Shown in pieces: positions 1 through 11,662 of a DNA stretch of 64,000 bases. The translations under genes and the position numbers were made by a program. Positions within the stretch are counted from its first letter, which is position 1; the number at the start of each line of letters is the position of its first letter. This DNA is from Tenrec ecaudatus. Lineage: Eukaryota > Chordata > Mammalia > Afrosoricida > Tenrecidae. The notes below the pieces were generated by a model, which made no database searches, was not told where the DNA came from, and was given only the letters and a program-made list of their open reading frames with translations. The stretch spans positions 26,908,001-26,972,000 of the forward strand of contig NC_134540.1 of assembly GCF_050624435.1 (NCBI RefSeq), given 5' to 3'.

Positions 1-939
1 AAAGCAAGGGGATAGAACTATTAAACACCAACCAGAACCAGGAGATCATGACTGGGAATGGCTCCTCATGGTGTCATGCTAATGATACTTAACTATAAAG
101 CTGAATAATAAAAAGTTTATTAATAATGCATTTCCCTTCGATGATTTCAAAGTCAGCATTTTACCAAGGACACCCAGAATTATTTCTAATATGCTGATGC
201 TATATGTTTTCAAGCATGGTGGGAGGGAAGAGTTTTGGAAAGAGAAAAGCTGAGTTGTAAGTAGAAATGATTTAGAAGTGTCAGAACTACTTGGGGATCA
301 AAAGGCCAAGAAAGTAACAAGCTAGAGTAGATTTATTATGTAAGGGCATGAACACCCTCCAGCTGATTCTGATCTCCAAAGGGCACTCGGGACAATCACT
401 TCTCTAAATCAATATGCAAACACTAGTGAAGAAGCTGTAGCCTTATTGGGAAGCCAGCGGTTGTCATCTTCCGCAGACTGAAATTGATGGTAGAAGGACA
501 GGTATGTAACTGAGTTGTAAATTGTCAGTGGAGAAGATAGCCTTCCAAAATAACAGACATCACATTTCAGCATTGAACCAGTGGACATGAGGTGCCTAAC
601 GGCAGCAAAGCTAGAGTGTCACTCGATGTCCCCATGGACTCTGGGATGCTTAGTATAGCTATTATGGTGTCCCTTGGGGCAAGTTGATAGACCAATGAGT
701 GAACATCTTGATTCTCATTTAAAAATAAAGACTACACATGAGGAAGCAGAAGGCTGTCAGCTGTCTTGCATTCAATTTCCAACCTGAGTCATTCCTTATA
801 CACAAATGCTGCAAAAGAAGAGAAAGTCTGGGGCTCTTTCACAAATAATTCTTTATTGTTACAGTTTGTATTTCCCTGATGTTATATGTTGACATTGTAA
901 TGATGCCACATCATAGACTACATATATACCTATAAACAG
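1..939. other. Unassigned AT-rich sequence
   Basis: I recognise no repeat end, coding frame or RNA gene here. It is ordinary AT-rich mammalian intergenic sequence that may hide old, diverged repeats. Confidence 0.5.
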
Positions 940-1141
940 CCAAACTCTCTGCCATCTAATTGATTCTGACCAATAGTGACCCTAGATGACAGAATAGAAT
1001 TGCCTCTCTGGGTTTCTGAAACTAAACCTTTATGGGAGCAGAAAGCCCCATTTTTCTCCAGTGGAGCAACGGGTGAATTCAAACTGCTGACATAGTGGTT
1101 TGCAGCCCATCTCTAAACTAACTCCACTACCAGAGCACCTA
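940..1141 (-). repeat. AfroSINE, reverse orientation, near full length
   Basis: It begins with the reverse complement of the SINE tail (ccaaactctctgccatctaa), continues through 'agtgaccctagatgacagaatagaattgcc' type sequence, and ends in the complement of the tRNA-like head ('aactccactaccagagcacc'). AfroSINEs are tRNA-derived SINEs of Afrotheria that depend on LINE machinery. The family is recognised from memory; the fit is good over about 200 bases. Confidence 0.8.
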
Positions 1142-1183
1142 TCATGTGCACACAGTGGACTTTCATAGAAATATTAAGTTTAG

Positions 1184-1299
1184 GGCCTTTCCAAAGAGGG
1201 GTAGCAGCCCTATCCCCAAGGTGCTCCTAGGTGATTTGAACTACCAATATGTCTATTAGTAGTGTAGTACTTAACTCTTTGGTCACCTACAGCCTCTTA
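1184..1299 (-). repeat. AfroSINE head fragment, reverse orientation
   Basis: It carries the promoter-side half only: 'ccaaggtgctcctaggtg', then the complement of the 'cagttcgaa' and 'ttaa..actacgccacc' head segments in degraded form. It lies 40 bases after another reverse SINE, so the two are separate insertions or a broken older copy. Confidence 0.6.
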
Positions 1300-1863
1300 A
1301 CATCATGTATACCTAGTAGTAATTATTCCAATCCATCTTGAAGAGATCTGTGGCTACTTGTCAGAGCAAACACACATTAGAAAAAGAATACTTCTCTTTT
1401 GTGATGGTGGTTGAATACAGAATTTAAGTTGTTTTTATATTATGTACCCAGAGTGAGAGTAGTATTTTCAAAGATCAGGTGATAAATGTTCCATATCCAT
1501 TTCATAATGGGTCTTATATACTGCATTCATAGGAAAACTGCTTGCGTACCATAATATTAGAACAGACAATTAAATGTATAGCTAACATTCTAAAAAAGAT
1601 ATCCTGATAAGCTGAGGCAGTGTTTTTCAAGATGAAGTATAAACTAGGACCCAGCAGCCAATATACACTGGTTTATCCCATCATGTAGAATATATGGGAG
1701 CTGGATCCAAGGACTGAAAGTAGAAAGGCTATTTTACTGTTATTCTCAGTGATTCACTTACTGTCCAGCTCTACTTCACTAAACACCATGGTCCCATGGA
1801 ATAATTTTCTACCAAGAGACATAGTAAGCTAGCTTTCAGCTATGTACACCAGGAAAAAAGATG
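1300..1863. other. Unassigned sequence
   Basis: No recognisable repeat, coding frame or RNA gene. It is AT-rich. Confidence 0.45.
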
Positions 1864-1995
1864 CTCACTTGTTTTCAAGTTGATGCTGACTCATAGTGGC
1901 CCTCTAGGACAGGGGAGAAGTGTCCCTGTGACTTTTTGAGACTGTAACTGTTCATGGGAGTGGAGTGTCCTGTCTTTCCCCTGAATATTCCAGGA
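1864..1995 (-). repeat. AfroSINE body fragment, reverse orientation
   Basis: It matches the middle and tail of the SINE in reverse: 'gatgctgactcatagtggcc', 'ctaggacaggggagaag', 'gactgtaactgttcatggg'. The tRNA-like head is missing at the right side. Confidence 0.75.
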
Positions 1996-2033
1996 AAGGG
2001 GTCAGTTATATTTAAGTAGAATTCTCACCATGT

Positions 2034-2112
2034 CCTGGTGATGTAGTGGGTTTTGCAATATGCTGCTAAGCAAAATTTGCAGTCATTTGAACCACCAGTT
2101 TCTCCCTGGGAG
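2034..2112 (+). repeat. AfroSINE head fragment, forward
   Basis: It shows the SINE head pattern 'gatgtagtgggtt', 'gctgctaagcaaaatttgca' and 'tttgaaccaccagt', that is the A-box to B-box portion of the tRNA-like promoter. The rest of the SINE is absent. Its strand is opposite to that of the fragment 40 bases upstream. Confidence 0.55.
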
Positions 2113-3095
2113 GGCAAAGAAAGCAAGCAGAAAACCTATGCTGCATTGTGGTCTGATCCTCTTATGGGTGGGATACCAATAAGTATTGTTATGTTCTGAT
2201 GCTGCTAACAATAATACCAGAGACCAGGGGGGATTGAAGAAAATGTCTGGATCTCGGGTCATTAGTTTCAGGGTTAGCTAGAGTCTGGAAGACCCCCAGG
2301 CCCCCCCAGACACACCTAAATTGTTTCACATTATAATGAGCTGCATAAGCATTGGATTATGAGAGTAGTCACCTCACTGGAATAAGAACCAAGGATGCAT
2401 GAAAGGGGGCAAATGGGAAAGCAGGGTAGTGGTTGAAGTGAGCCAATGGGGTTCTGTGTCTGCACCTCCAGAAATCCCAGTGTGGTACCCCCAAACAGGT
2501 CTTCCTCAAATTGTGAGGCCACCAGCTTTGTGACTGATGCGTGCTTTGCTTACTCATCTTTGCTCCATCTAATGTCTGGTAGGACTGTCTGGTCTTGATG
2601 TCTTGCTTGTGTGTCTCTGACAATTGTGGCAGCAAATATCATGAGAGAAAACTGCTAGCTTTTCTCTGAGGCAGAAAAACGCAGTGACTTTGTCTGTCTG
2701 CACATAACAATCGGTATGTCTATTCCTAGGGGTGACTGTGAGAAATTACGTTCACTATGACCTGCCAAAGGCCTGGTCCCCAGGAGCTCTAATTACATGA
2801 TGCAAGTAATCTGGAGCAGCACACGTGCATGCTCGGGAGAGGGAGAGGGAAATGAGTGGTCAACAATAGCTTGGCCGATGTTGCTGGGTTTGGACTAATT
2901 GAAGGCGTGGGTATTGTGAACGTCCCACTAGCTCTTGCATTGTAATTTTTATCAAGCACAACCTTGAAGAATGATGACATTGCAAAATAACTTTGTGCTA
3001 TGCCTGCATTTACGTGGTAAAAGTGGATTGCTTTCAGGAGCTCTAGTGGTCCCTTGCACCAGTCCATGAGAGAAAGATGAGTCTGTCGGTTTCTG
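2113..3095. other. Unassigned sequence with one open reverse frame
   Basis: No known repeat ends were recognised. A 92-codon reverse frame (2789-3067) begins MDWCKGPLELLKAI and has no stop, but I can assign no family, and neighbouring frames are similarly open by chance. It could be a piece of an unrecognised retroelement or LTR. Confidence 0.4.
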
Positions 3096-3168
3096 TAAAC
3101 AGGTACAGTCCTGGAAGCCCTATAATGGGTTTCCTTGAGCCAGAATTGGTTCTATGAAGTGGGGCATT
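3096..3168 (+). repeat. AfroSINE 3' tail fragment, forward
   Basis: The stretch 'acagtcctggaagccctata..gggtttccttgagccagaattggttctatgaagtg' follows the body-to-tail order of the SINE. It abuts the solo LTR that follows. Confidence 0.55.
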
Positions 3169-3664
3169 GTAGTAGCTACAGAAGCTACTGTCCATTTGAG
3201 ACTTATGAGTGAAGGGGTGCAGTTTAGCCTGTCAATCAGGTCACAGCTTGATGACCTCATTTGGAGGTGCTAAAGAGATTAATAGCTCACTGGAGGCGGG
3301 ACACATTCTCACTCCCTGGAACACATTGCAGTTGACAAGACACATGGAACTACACTATTTCCCTGAGCTGGAGAAGCCCCGTGGTGACCTCTGTAGGCAC
3401 TGAGATGCTTCCACTACACTGGATCCACAAGACTTTCCACCCACTGGCCAGTGATCTTACCTTCGACATCATTGCATGTGTTTTGTGAGTCTGAAGAGGA
3501 CTTTATAGATTGTTATCAGACATATGGGCTAATATCAGACTTATGGACTTGATCTGGACTGAGCTGGGATGTTTTCTCAATATTCAATTGCTCTTGTACA
3601 TAAAGCTCTTATACACATATGAGTGTCTATGAATTTGTTTCTTTAGTCTACCCAGACTAACAGG
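3169..3664 (+). repeat. Solo LTR, ERVL-MaLR-like
   Basis: This is one of about ten copies in the window of a ~450-560-bp LTR. It starts 'tgtagtagctaca', continues 'tttgagacttatgagtgaag', has a polyadenylation-type 'ataaagctctt', and ends 'gtctacccagactaaca', so it is bounded by TG and CA. The 3' end closely resembles the 'tgtttctctgg...ctgactaa' end of MaLR LTRs (THE1, MST, MLT1). No internal viral sequence is attached. The family call is inference. Confidence 0.7.
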
Positions 3665-4545
3665 GGTGTGGCGAAGGATTCTCTGGCTCTCCTTGCCTTT
3701 ATTAATTTAATGTAAAGTTACCTGACTTGTAAGTGTGAACACCTGTCTCTTTATTGGTAGACTTTATTCAGGTCCCACCCAGATCCCTCAGATACTCCGT
3801 CTAGAAACTCTGGGGGAATTAACATGCTCTCTCCCTTCCTCTCTCTGCCTCTCTGTCTCTCCCCACATTGTTGGCAGGAGGTTGTAAATGAATCATCCAG
3901 CTCCCAGTTCCTTTGACTTGCCTCATCAGATGAAGTTCTACTTACTACAGCCACTATTTGATGTATTGGCCTCCTTCGTGCTTCATTCTCACTTTCCCAC
4001 TCCTCTACAGATGTTTTCTGGGATTAATTGTCAAATAAATTACTTAAACTTGAATTGGTTTCCTGAGAAAAGACAACCTTCAACTGGCAATGCAGTTGAT
4101 AACTAGATAACTCTTCATTCTAATTAATTGTACTAGTATAATACCAATACATTGACCTTTGTGATCTTTTGTACTCTGCTTTGATGTTTATTTAGATAAG
4201 CAATTCACTTTCTAAAACAGTGTGTGCAAATATAGGTAACTTGTTTCATTCATTTTTTTTCTCTTTATTCTGTACTTATTCCCAATGACTAGATGGTATC
4301 TCCCTTTTTTATGACAAATTCCCTAAGGATGAGAATAAGTATATTCTAGAGAATTCTAGTTATTAATCTCAATGTAGGTCAGTTTAAAATCTCTAAATAA
4401 AATTCAATTTACACGACATATCTCCATCTTTTAGCCACCAGTCTTTCAAGATTATTTTAGTCTCAGTGGTTTTGGTGGCGAGACTTGCAGAACATCTTCT
4501 ATAACTCGTTCATCTCTTAACAGTGGCTGTTAACTTATGTTATAT
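3665..4545. other. Unassigned; possible old repeat at ~3720-4080
   Basis: Around 4015-4055 the phrase 'tgggattaattgtcaaataa' followed by 'ttaaacttgaattggtttcc' resembles the 3' end of an old mammalian-wide retroelement, but I could not fix the family. The rest is AT-rich and unrecognised. Confidence 0.3.
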
Positions 4546-4661
4546 ACCATATAAACTAGAGTACAAGCCAACTCGAATGTCAGCCGAGGCACCTACTTTT
4601 ACCACAAAACCTGCATAAAAAATGTGCTGAAAAACATGGCTAATACTCGAGTATATATGGT
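4546..4661. mobile_element. Pogo-type MITE, 116 bp
   Basis: Imperfect terminal inverted repeats of about 26 bp bound it: left 'accatataaactagagtac', right ending 'tactcgagtatatatggt'. Its left half (through 'ccgaggcacctacttttacc') matches the left end of the large element at 21924. Its right half ('aaaaaatgtgctgaaaaa') matches the right end of the same element near 24750. It therefore looks like an internal-deletion derivative mobilised by that element's transposase. A TA target duplication is not clearly preserved. Confidence 0.8.
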
Positions 4662-5429
4662 GTTCTTTCCATCCATCTCTCTCTCCTGGGTTTTACTCCT
4701 CTGCGGTTATGCTACGAGAGGGTCAATAGAGCCATGGCTGGAGTTTTCTTTCAAATGGACACAGGTCTGTGAGGGATGCTCCCATCTATACCTGAGACGG
4801 TCAGGCTCACTTTGCCACTGCTCCTGAAATAGGATTTTGTAGAGCTGGAAGTGACCGTTTCCCCTGAAGTTTCACAAAGGGTCCTTTCCAATATGCTGGG
4901 AAAGTCATTCTCCCTTGTTCTCCAGCCTCTGACCATTTTGTGGGGATTGGGAGCACATTCCTGTCCCACTTTCCTTGAAACACGATTGTATCGTTTCCAC
5001 ACATCCTTTTGTTGAGATCTTTCCTAGCAAGCCTTCTCCTTCAGAAGTCTTCAACATAGATATGGCGCAAATAAATGACTATCTTTCCAATCTCCAGAAA
5101 ATAATGATTCTTATAGTCAGGTTACCCACTTCACACTCCTTTTGCAATAAATACCATGACACCATCACTTTTTTGTACCTTTGGATGTAACACTAGGAAT
5201 GGAGATATGTCACTGTTTATTAATAAACACTTATTAACTTATTAATTTTATTTTTCCTTACTACCAAGCTTTTTCTTGCCATAGAGGAATTGAGTCTACT
5301 AATTAGGACTCATTAGTTGCTCTCTTCTGTATTTTCATGTTGCCCCTGGTAGTTGTCTTTTCTTTTTCTTGAAACTCAGACAGGAAAGTTACTGGGGGCA
5401 CAGGAGAGACAATAAGGCTACTTACTCAC
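4662..5429. other. Unassigned sequence
   Basis: No repeat or gene recognised. The frames of 60-80 codons here share no family signature. Confidence 0.4.
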
Positions 5430-5900
5430 TGATTCTGCTTAGCTCTTATCATGTAGCTTTCCATGGGTTTATCTCAGAAAGAATCACTTTTTACCTTTTC
5501 AACAAAAAATTTTTAAAAATCCAACTATATCCATATGGTTTTCAGGTTCATTCAAGTCATGAGGTGTTTGATGGTTTCCTCACTGTTTTGGGGGGTGTAT
5601 AGTACTCCATTGTGTGTGTGCACCAAAATGTCTGCAGCCATTCTTCTAGTCATGGACACGTAGGCTGTGTCCAGCTTCTTGCCATGGCGACCGATGCTGC
5701 CATGAACATGGAGAGCATACGTCTGTTCACATTCTGCCTCTTTCTTCTTTGGAGGATATACCTAGCAAAGGGATTTCTGAGTTATATGGTATCTCTATTC
5801 CCAGTTGTTTCAGGTATCACCATATTATTTTTCACAATAGTTGTACATGTTTACAAGCCTATCAAAGTTGTTAGTGTAGTCAGTACTTACTGCTTTCTTT
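5430..5900 (-). repeat. L1 ORF2 3' fragment, reverse orientation
   Basis: Reverse L1 landmarks are visible in order: 'gtgtatagtactccattgtg' (complement of the 'tggaatactactcagcc' motif), 'agccattcttctagtcatgg', 'gatgctgccatgaacatgg', 'ggatatacctagcaaagggatttctgagttatatggt', which correspond to the C-terminal part of L1 ORF2. It is old and degraded. Confidence 0.75.
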
Positions 5901-6099
5901 TTGGTTGAGGTTTTCCTATGGGTTGTTTTTTTTTGCCATTTGTTTGTTTTTGTTTCTTTGGGTTTTGTATGATTTTCTATATATTAAATCCAAGATAGGT
6001 AAATATAAAGAGACAGGTCACTGGATGAACATAACTGAGGGGAATAGAAGGCGTGGCTGGAGGGACAAAGAGACACTAACAAAATTGGGTCCTAGAAAT

Positions 6100-6352
6100 A
6101 ATGCTCAGAAAATGAGTGCCATGATCACTGCACAACTCAATAAAATTGAATGATTATATCGTATGATATGTAAATTGTATGGCAATAAAACAATTTAAAA
6201 TATAAAGTAAATTAAAAAATTAAATCATACAATGGACAAAGGACTTATGCAGATATATCACTAAAGAAAGTTTTCAATTCTCAATAAAGAGATGAAAAAT
6301 ATGTCTAGTATCCTGAGCCATTAGAATGATGCAAATTAAAAATAGAGGAAAA
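6100..6352 (+). repeat. Old L1 ORF2 fragment, forward
   Basis: At 6228-6350 the order 'caatggacaaaggacttatg', 'tcactaaagaaag', 'gagatgaaaaatatgtctag', 'gatgcaaattaaaa' matches the L1 ORF2 stretch upstream of the C terminus. The part before 6228 is AT-rich and less certain. Confidence 0.55.
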
Positions 6353-6502
6353 TACTGTTTTCTAGAGAGAAATGGGCCAAGGGAAGAAGGTGAAATAACA
6401 GATGAATCCTATGCAAGGGGAAATGAAAGCATACTTCCTCCACGCCTCTCCAAAACAAAGGTAGGTGAAGGGGTGATAAGACACATTTCCTTATCCAATG
6501 AC

Positions 6503-6650
6503 AAAGCCAAAGCCAGAACCAAACTCACTGCCATCCAGTGGATGCCAACCCACAGTGACCTGATAGGACAGGGTAGAACTGTTCCAGTAGGTTTCCAAGA
6601 TTTTTTATCGGTGAGAAAATTCCATCAAAGCCCCCACCAGGGATGAATTC
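6503..6650 (-). repeat. AfroSINE tail and body, reverse
   Basis: It starts with 'aaccaaactcactgccatcc', then 'gacctgataggacagggtagaactg' and 'taggtttccaagatt', that is the complement of the SINE tail and body. The head is missing. Confidence 0.8.
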
Positions 6651-6725
6651 ACTCTTAATTTTGTGATCATTTCAGGAGTGGGCAATAAGGACATCAACTC
6701 TGGGGTGCAGGGCACACTTAAGTGG

Positions 6726-7164
6726 AGTGTTTGCCTGGATTGATAGAAAAACAAGTCCAAAAATACTCATGTATAAGAAAGAGTGTTATGTCAAGAAGTA
6801 ATCGTCCATCAATAAAACATCCCAGCCCAGTCCAACTCATGTCCATGAGTCTGATACTTATTCATAAGTCCCTCTTCAGACTCACACAGCCACATGCAAT
6901 GATGCAGAAGATCACTGGCTGGTAGATTCAGAGCTGTGTGTCCAATGGCTATGCTGCATCACATGGCTCACACAGGTCTCAATGTGCATTGTCAGCAAGA
7001 AGGTGAAGGCAGAGAGAGAGGGGCTGTCTTCCAGGGAGCCACCTATCTTGGTTGCACTTCCAAAGGAGGTCATCAAGATGTTGCCTGGTTAACAAGCTCA
7101 ACTCTGCTCCTATCTTTTCACAAGTACAAGTTACCTGCTAATTGTTATACTCTTAGATTAGCTG
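6726..7164 (-). repeat. Solo LTR, MaLR-like, reverse
   Basis: In reverse it starts like the LTR 3' end ('gtgtttgcctggattgatag'), then 'actcatgtataagaaagag', 'acatcccagcccagtccaac', 'cagactcacacagccac', and ends in the complement of the LTR start. It is a member of the same family as the copy at 3169. Confidence 0.65.
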
Positions 7165-7169
7165 TGGGA

Positions 7170-7545
7170 CCTTTGGTACTAGTGTGGACTGGGGACCCAG
7201 GGCCCATCTGTGGGAAATTGGACTTCCCCTTGCAGAAGGGCTGTGGGGAGGATACGAGCCAGTCAGGGTGCAGTATAGCAACAATAAAGCATACAAGCTT
7301 CCTCTAGTTCCTAAATGTTTCCTCCCCACCCACTATCCTGATCCCAATACTACCTTACAAATCTGGCTGGACGAGAGGATGCACACTGGTACAGATAGGA
7401 ATTGGAAATACAGAGAATCCAGGACAGATGAGCCCCTCAGGACCAGTGGTGAGAGAGGTGATACCTGGACGGTGAAGGGAAGATGAGGAAGAAAGGGGAA
7501 ACAGATTACAAAGATCTAGATATAACCTCCTCCCTAGGGGACTTA
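7170..7545 (+). repeat. L1 3' UTR fragment, forward
   Basis: It matches the long copies at 53880 and 58935: 'catctgtgggaaattggac', 'cagtcagggtgcagta', 'actggtacagatagga', 'aggaccagtggtgagag', 'taacctcctccctaggggac'. Both ends are truncated. Confidence 0.75.
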
Positions 7546-8002
7546 TTCTACAAAGAGAAAGATTTATTCTGGGACACATAGGGCAAGGCAATAGGATGTT
7601 CTCAGAAACTTGTAGGAATAAAAATTCAGCCAGGCATTATGGCTGGAATCAGTTCCTTGCTCCCAGTATGACTGCCAAGCTTTTCAAAGACTCCTTGGCT
7701 CATCCAAGATCTCCAGGAACTTCGGTTTGATCATGCCGTTCCCACTCAGAGGATGTCGGGATAGCGCAGGGTTCTATGAGGTGTAGTCTGTGGGTAAAAT
7801 GTAGTCGTGGCGCTCTCTCTGAGCATACTCTGCCCAGGTGCCCACTTTTGCTCCCTTGCCTGCCCTGTCTCAGTTGTGGCAGAATGATTTGGAAGGGAGA
7901 CTGAGAATAGTTGTACAATTTGAAGGACGCAGTCAATGCAGCTTAACTGTGCTTCAAGAAATTGTTGAGATTACATGTTTATTTGAATATTGTTTTCACC
8001 AT
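7546..8002. other. Unassigned sequence
   Basis: No feature recognised. Confidence 0.4.
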
Positions 8003-8600
8003 TGTGTTAGAGCTCTCTAGAGAAGCAAAACCAGAACACTTATGAATATGTAAAATAAAGAGCAAGTTAGTCCACACAGCAGGATAGAGCGTTCAGTCCA
8101 ACCTACTTACCTGGGGGAGTTAATATACAGAAGGTCCTTCCACCCCTCACTGCCAAGGAAGCAGACAATAAGAATATGAAGTGGTGAGGTGGAACGGCAG
8201 CATAGAGCAGCTGGTTGCAGTGGAGCCTCGTGGTGTAGCGATGCGAAGTGGCTGTCAGGGGTTGCAGCCTCTGGAGTGGTGGCAAAATGAGTGGAGTGTC
8301 CCGTAGGTAGCAGACACAGCAAGGTGGGGTGGCAGTGCAGCATGGGAGAGCGGCACAGCGAGGTGGTCCACAGTGTCCCACGGGTTGGCTTAGCCAACAG
8401 GCAGCACAGCATATGTGGGAAGGCAGGGCAGCTAGCTCAGGCAGCATATTGATCCAACCACCAGGCCCACCAGGGAGAAAAAGAGAGGGCCTGTCTCCAG
8501 AGAGTCATTTATCTTGGTCACACCTCCAAAGGAGGTAATCAAGGTGCAACCTCATGGACAGATTAAATGATACCTGCATCTTCTGACAGGTCCCAAGTTG
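8003..8600 (-). repeat. Solo LTR, MaLR-like variant with GC-rich middle, reverse
   Basis: It starts 'tgtgttagagctctctagag', the complement of the LTR 3' end, and retains 'cctgtctccagagagtcatt' and 'ccaaaggaggtaatcaaggt' near the other end, shared with the copy at 6726. The middle (about 8190-8420) is rich in GCAGCA/GGTGG-type units and is not found in the other copies. Confidence 0.6.
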
Positions 8601-9074
8601 GCAAAAACTAAACAAAACAAAGCAATAAAAATCGCACTACTATGATCGATTTTTTAAAAATAAATGTTTTTCTTGCTCACAACCTGCAATTCGATCAGGG
8701 CTTCAGGAGTAGACTTAACACTTTTATAGCATCATTAGCTAGAACAGCTGCACTAACACTGAATATCTACATTTAAATATGCTTAATCAATATGATAAAA
8801 AGTTTGGTGATAGCAACTGACTGGGTGCTTAGCTAGATGCTTGGGGTAGGGTTTTATGCCTCTTCGAGAGGAGAAACGGGAACCTGGTATATTCCTGAGG
8901 AAGAAGTATTGATTTTACCTCCCGTTAGAAAAAGTAAAAAGAATCCTGATGTTGTTATCAGTGCTGAGAAAATGCCCAGTAATATATGACTCTTTTAGAT
9001 GAAGAATAGTGTTCCTCCTTCATCTTTGTCCTAGAGGTTAGCATAGTGCGATCCTTATCAGGATGTTGTTCTGT
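8601..9074. other. Unassigned sequence
   Basis: AT-rich; no feature recognised. Confidence 0.4.
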
Positions 9075-9216
9075 AACTGTACATTTATCTTTGCCACTTT
9101 CTACTGCTGTAAGTAGTTCGGCTCAGAAACCCTAGAGAGTGGCCGTGAGTTCCCCGAGTCAGAATTGACTCTATAGCAGTGAGTTATTTTTTTGTGTTGT
9201 TTTCAATTTAAAGGTG
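9075..9216 (+). repeat. AfroSINE body and tail, forward
   Basis: It shows 'ggctcagaaaccctagagag', 'gagtcagaattgactctata' and 'gcagtgagtta' followed by a T-rich tail, which is the usual SINE 3' order. Confidence 0.75.
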
Positions 9217-11228
9217 ATAGAGTTTTAAGAATTCTTTAATATTTGGGGATGCTTTTACCAACTGCAAATTTATTTGCTCGCATTAGATTTATTCTTTTAT
9301 GAAAAGAATAATTTCCAGAATCCTCTTACCTATATGGAAAAAGCAGATGTAATTACAAATCTCATTGGAATAAATTTTCATAAAACATCTTCAAAACTCA
9401 GAGTATTGCTTTGTAATACAGCTACAGAGATACCAATGCTATTAATTTGACTTTCTTAAGAGGAGACTTTTTCCCTTGGACTTCCCGGGCTCACTGCTGT
9501 CACATCACTACTTCTCCCTCCAAACTCCTTATTGTTAATGTGGCCATCAGCAGAGCTTGAGCCTGTTGATGGCCCTATGTAAGATCAGGAAGTTGCTCAG
9601 GTATTTTCTGGGCTATAATAATCAGCCTGGATATGATTTTCCTTTCCTGAGTTCTGAAATATCATTTGAGTCAATAGTTTCCTTCAACAAATCTGGCTCC
9701 TTCCTCAAAAGAGAAATGGCCTTGTGAAACAAGAATCTGAGCCTGAATACACAGGATTAACTGTAGGGAATTTATTTGCGTGTCGAAATGAATTCTTCTC
9801 TGCGGGTTTCTTTGGAAGTATATTACCAATATCCTTCATGAATACAAAAGTGGCAGCCAAATTTGCTATCATTTTGATGAAATGAATACACTCAGGAGGG
9901 ACTCCCACCACGGCAGAGGCTCTCCACGAGAAGAGGCCCTGCTCATTAGAAGAGTTGTCAGATAAGAACAAAAGACAATATAAACTCCAAGCAGGCAAAC
10001 TGATTTTATGTTTGCCTCAGGCAAACCAAATGTTCACTGTTGATTTACTGTTGAACCATGGGAGCGTGGGATATGAAAGTAAAAATTATCTTTGTTCTTT
10101 CTTTTTTTCCCCTTTCCATCATGTTTACTTGATACCCTAAAGGAATAGGATTTGCTATGGATGATGGTGTGAGAAAGTTGGTTAGACTTAGGCTGCTGGG
10201 AAAGTTCAATTGTTTTAATATCATGGGGATGGAGTGTTGAAGATCCAACAAGCTGTGGGGAAAGTTAGCAATATTGTCACGAAACATGATAGGGAACGGT
10301 ACCAGTGATCTCTTTGCACCTTGGCATTATTACAAAGGATGTGAAGATGATGCAAAGCAGCCACAACAGAAAATGTTTTTTCTGATGTTGTCAGATTGCT
10401 TTAACCATATTTAAAATTATAAAACATGAACTATAATGACCATAGAGGTTCATGATATTAAAATATTATTTCATATGGGGAGGGAATGTTAATATTTTAG
10501 AAAATATCTTTCTGAGCATAGATCATTTCCTAACTGAGGCCATAAACTGTGTCTGTAGTCCCATCTGGAATTCTGATATATTGATTTGCAGCTATTCACG
10601 CCTTTGGAACATTGTCCTTTTCCCTTCTAAGTCCTAGTCAACTCTCAGAATCTCTTGGATACCATGAAAACCTTTGGCAAATTCTATCTTTCATGCAGAT
10701 GATGGGTATTTGTCTTATATTTTATTGTTTAACACACTATAAGTGTTCTCCATAAATTAAAATTGAGAGCTGAGATTTCTTTTTGTACCCTAAAACACTA
10801 CAGATAAATCAACATTCCTTTAAAATCAGAATATGTTGGATAATCTGTTCAGAGTTTGCATCTTCCTATTCTTCACATACATTTTTATTTGTATATCACT
10901 TGCTCACTTGCATGGGATGGGTCTATGTTACCTACAGAGTTAGAAAGAGTATTTTGAAAACTGATTGAGTTGTTTCATGTTTTTAGATAGTCTGCTTTTC
11001 CAACAGCAATATTCTCCTAGTTCAGTATTTCTGGGGGGTCGTTAAAACATACTATTTTCTCTTGGTTTCACAGGTAGTTAAAGTTGTAGTGAATCCCATG
11101 ATCTCTGTCTCTCTTGGTTTAAATGTGCTGACATTGGCTTTTGCATAACACACAGCTCCAGACCAACAAAGAAGTAGAGGATGACTGCAATATTGGCCCT
11201 TTCCCCTCCGTTTCCCATTTAGCATAAG
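9217..11228. other. Unassigned, mostly unique-looking sequence
   Basis: Two kilobases without recognisable repeat ends, splice-bounded coding frames or RNA genes. A 97-codon reverse frame (9705-9998) has no family signature. Comparison with other afrotherian genomes would tell whether any of it is conserved. Confidence 0.4.
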
Positions 11229-11396
11229 CCATGGTGGCAGAGAAAGTAGAGTTCTCCCCTCTAATCAAAAGGTAAGTGGTTTAAGACCACCACCCACCGC
11301 ACTGGAGAGAAAGGTAGTCGTCTGGGAAAAATGTACTTCCTTGGAAACCCAGTGGGACTTCGGTGCCTCAGGATCACCTTGATGGCAGCAGGTCCA
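11229..11396 (+). repeat. AfroSINE, forward, degraded
   Basis: Head 'agccatggtggcagagaaag', B-box region 'aagtggtttaagaccaccac', body 'ttggaaacccagtgggactt', and the tail 'gatggcag' follow in the right order. Confidence 0.65.
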
Positions 11397-11479
11397 AATC
11401 AGAAAGTAGTATCTTAAATTCTGTAGTGAATTTATTGAAAAAGTCCATTACCACTTGGAATCGTCTTCTAAGAAGCATG

Positions 11480-11662
11480 GTGTAGTATTTATGTGTTGCA
11501 CTGTTATCTGAAGTTAGAAGTTCAAAACCACCAGTAACTCCTAGGGCGAAAGGTGGTTTTCCACTCCCATAAAGATTTACCGTCTTGAAAACCCACAGGG
11601 GCACGTCTACCCTCTGCTATAGAGTCGTTAGGAGTTAGAATTGATGTTGTGAGTTCATCTGA
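11480..11662 (+). repeat. AfroSINE, forward, near full length
   Basis: Head 'catggtgtagtatttatgtg', 'agttcaaaaccaccagtaac', 'cttgaaaacccacaggggca', 'ctgctatagagtcgttagga' and 'agaattgatg' follow the family order from promoter to tail. It lies 84 bases after another forward copy. Confidence 0.8.

Noticed and set aside
2789-3067. 92-codon reverse frame as a possible gene
   Set aside because: No recognisable domain, no supporting splice sites and no start context; kept only as a note within unassigned sequence.
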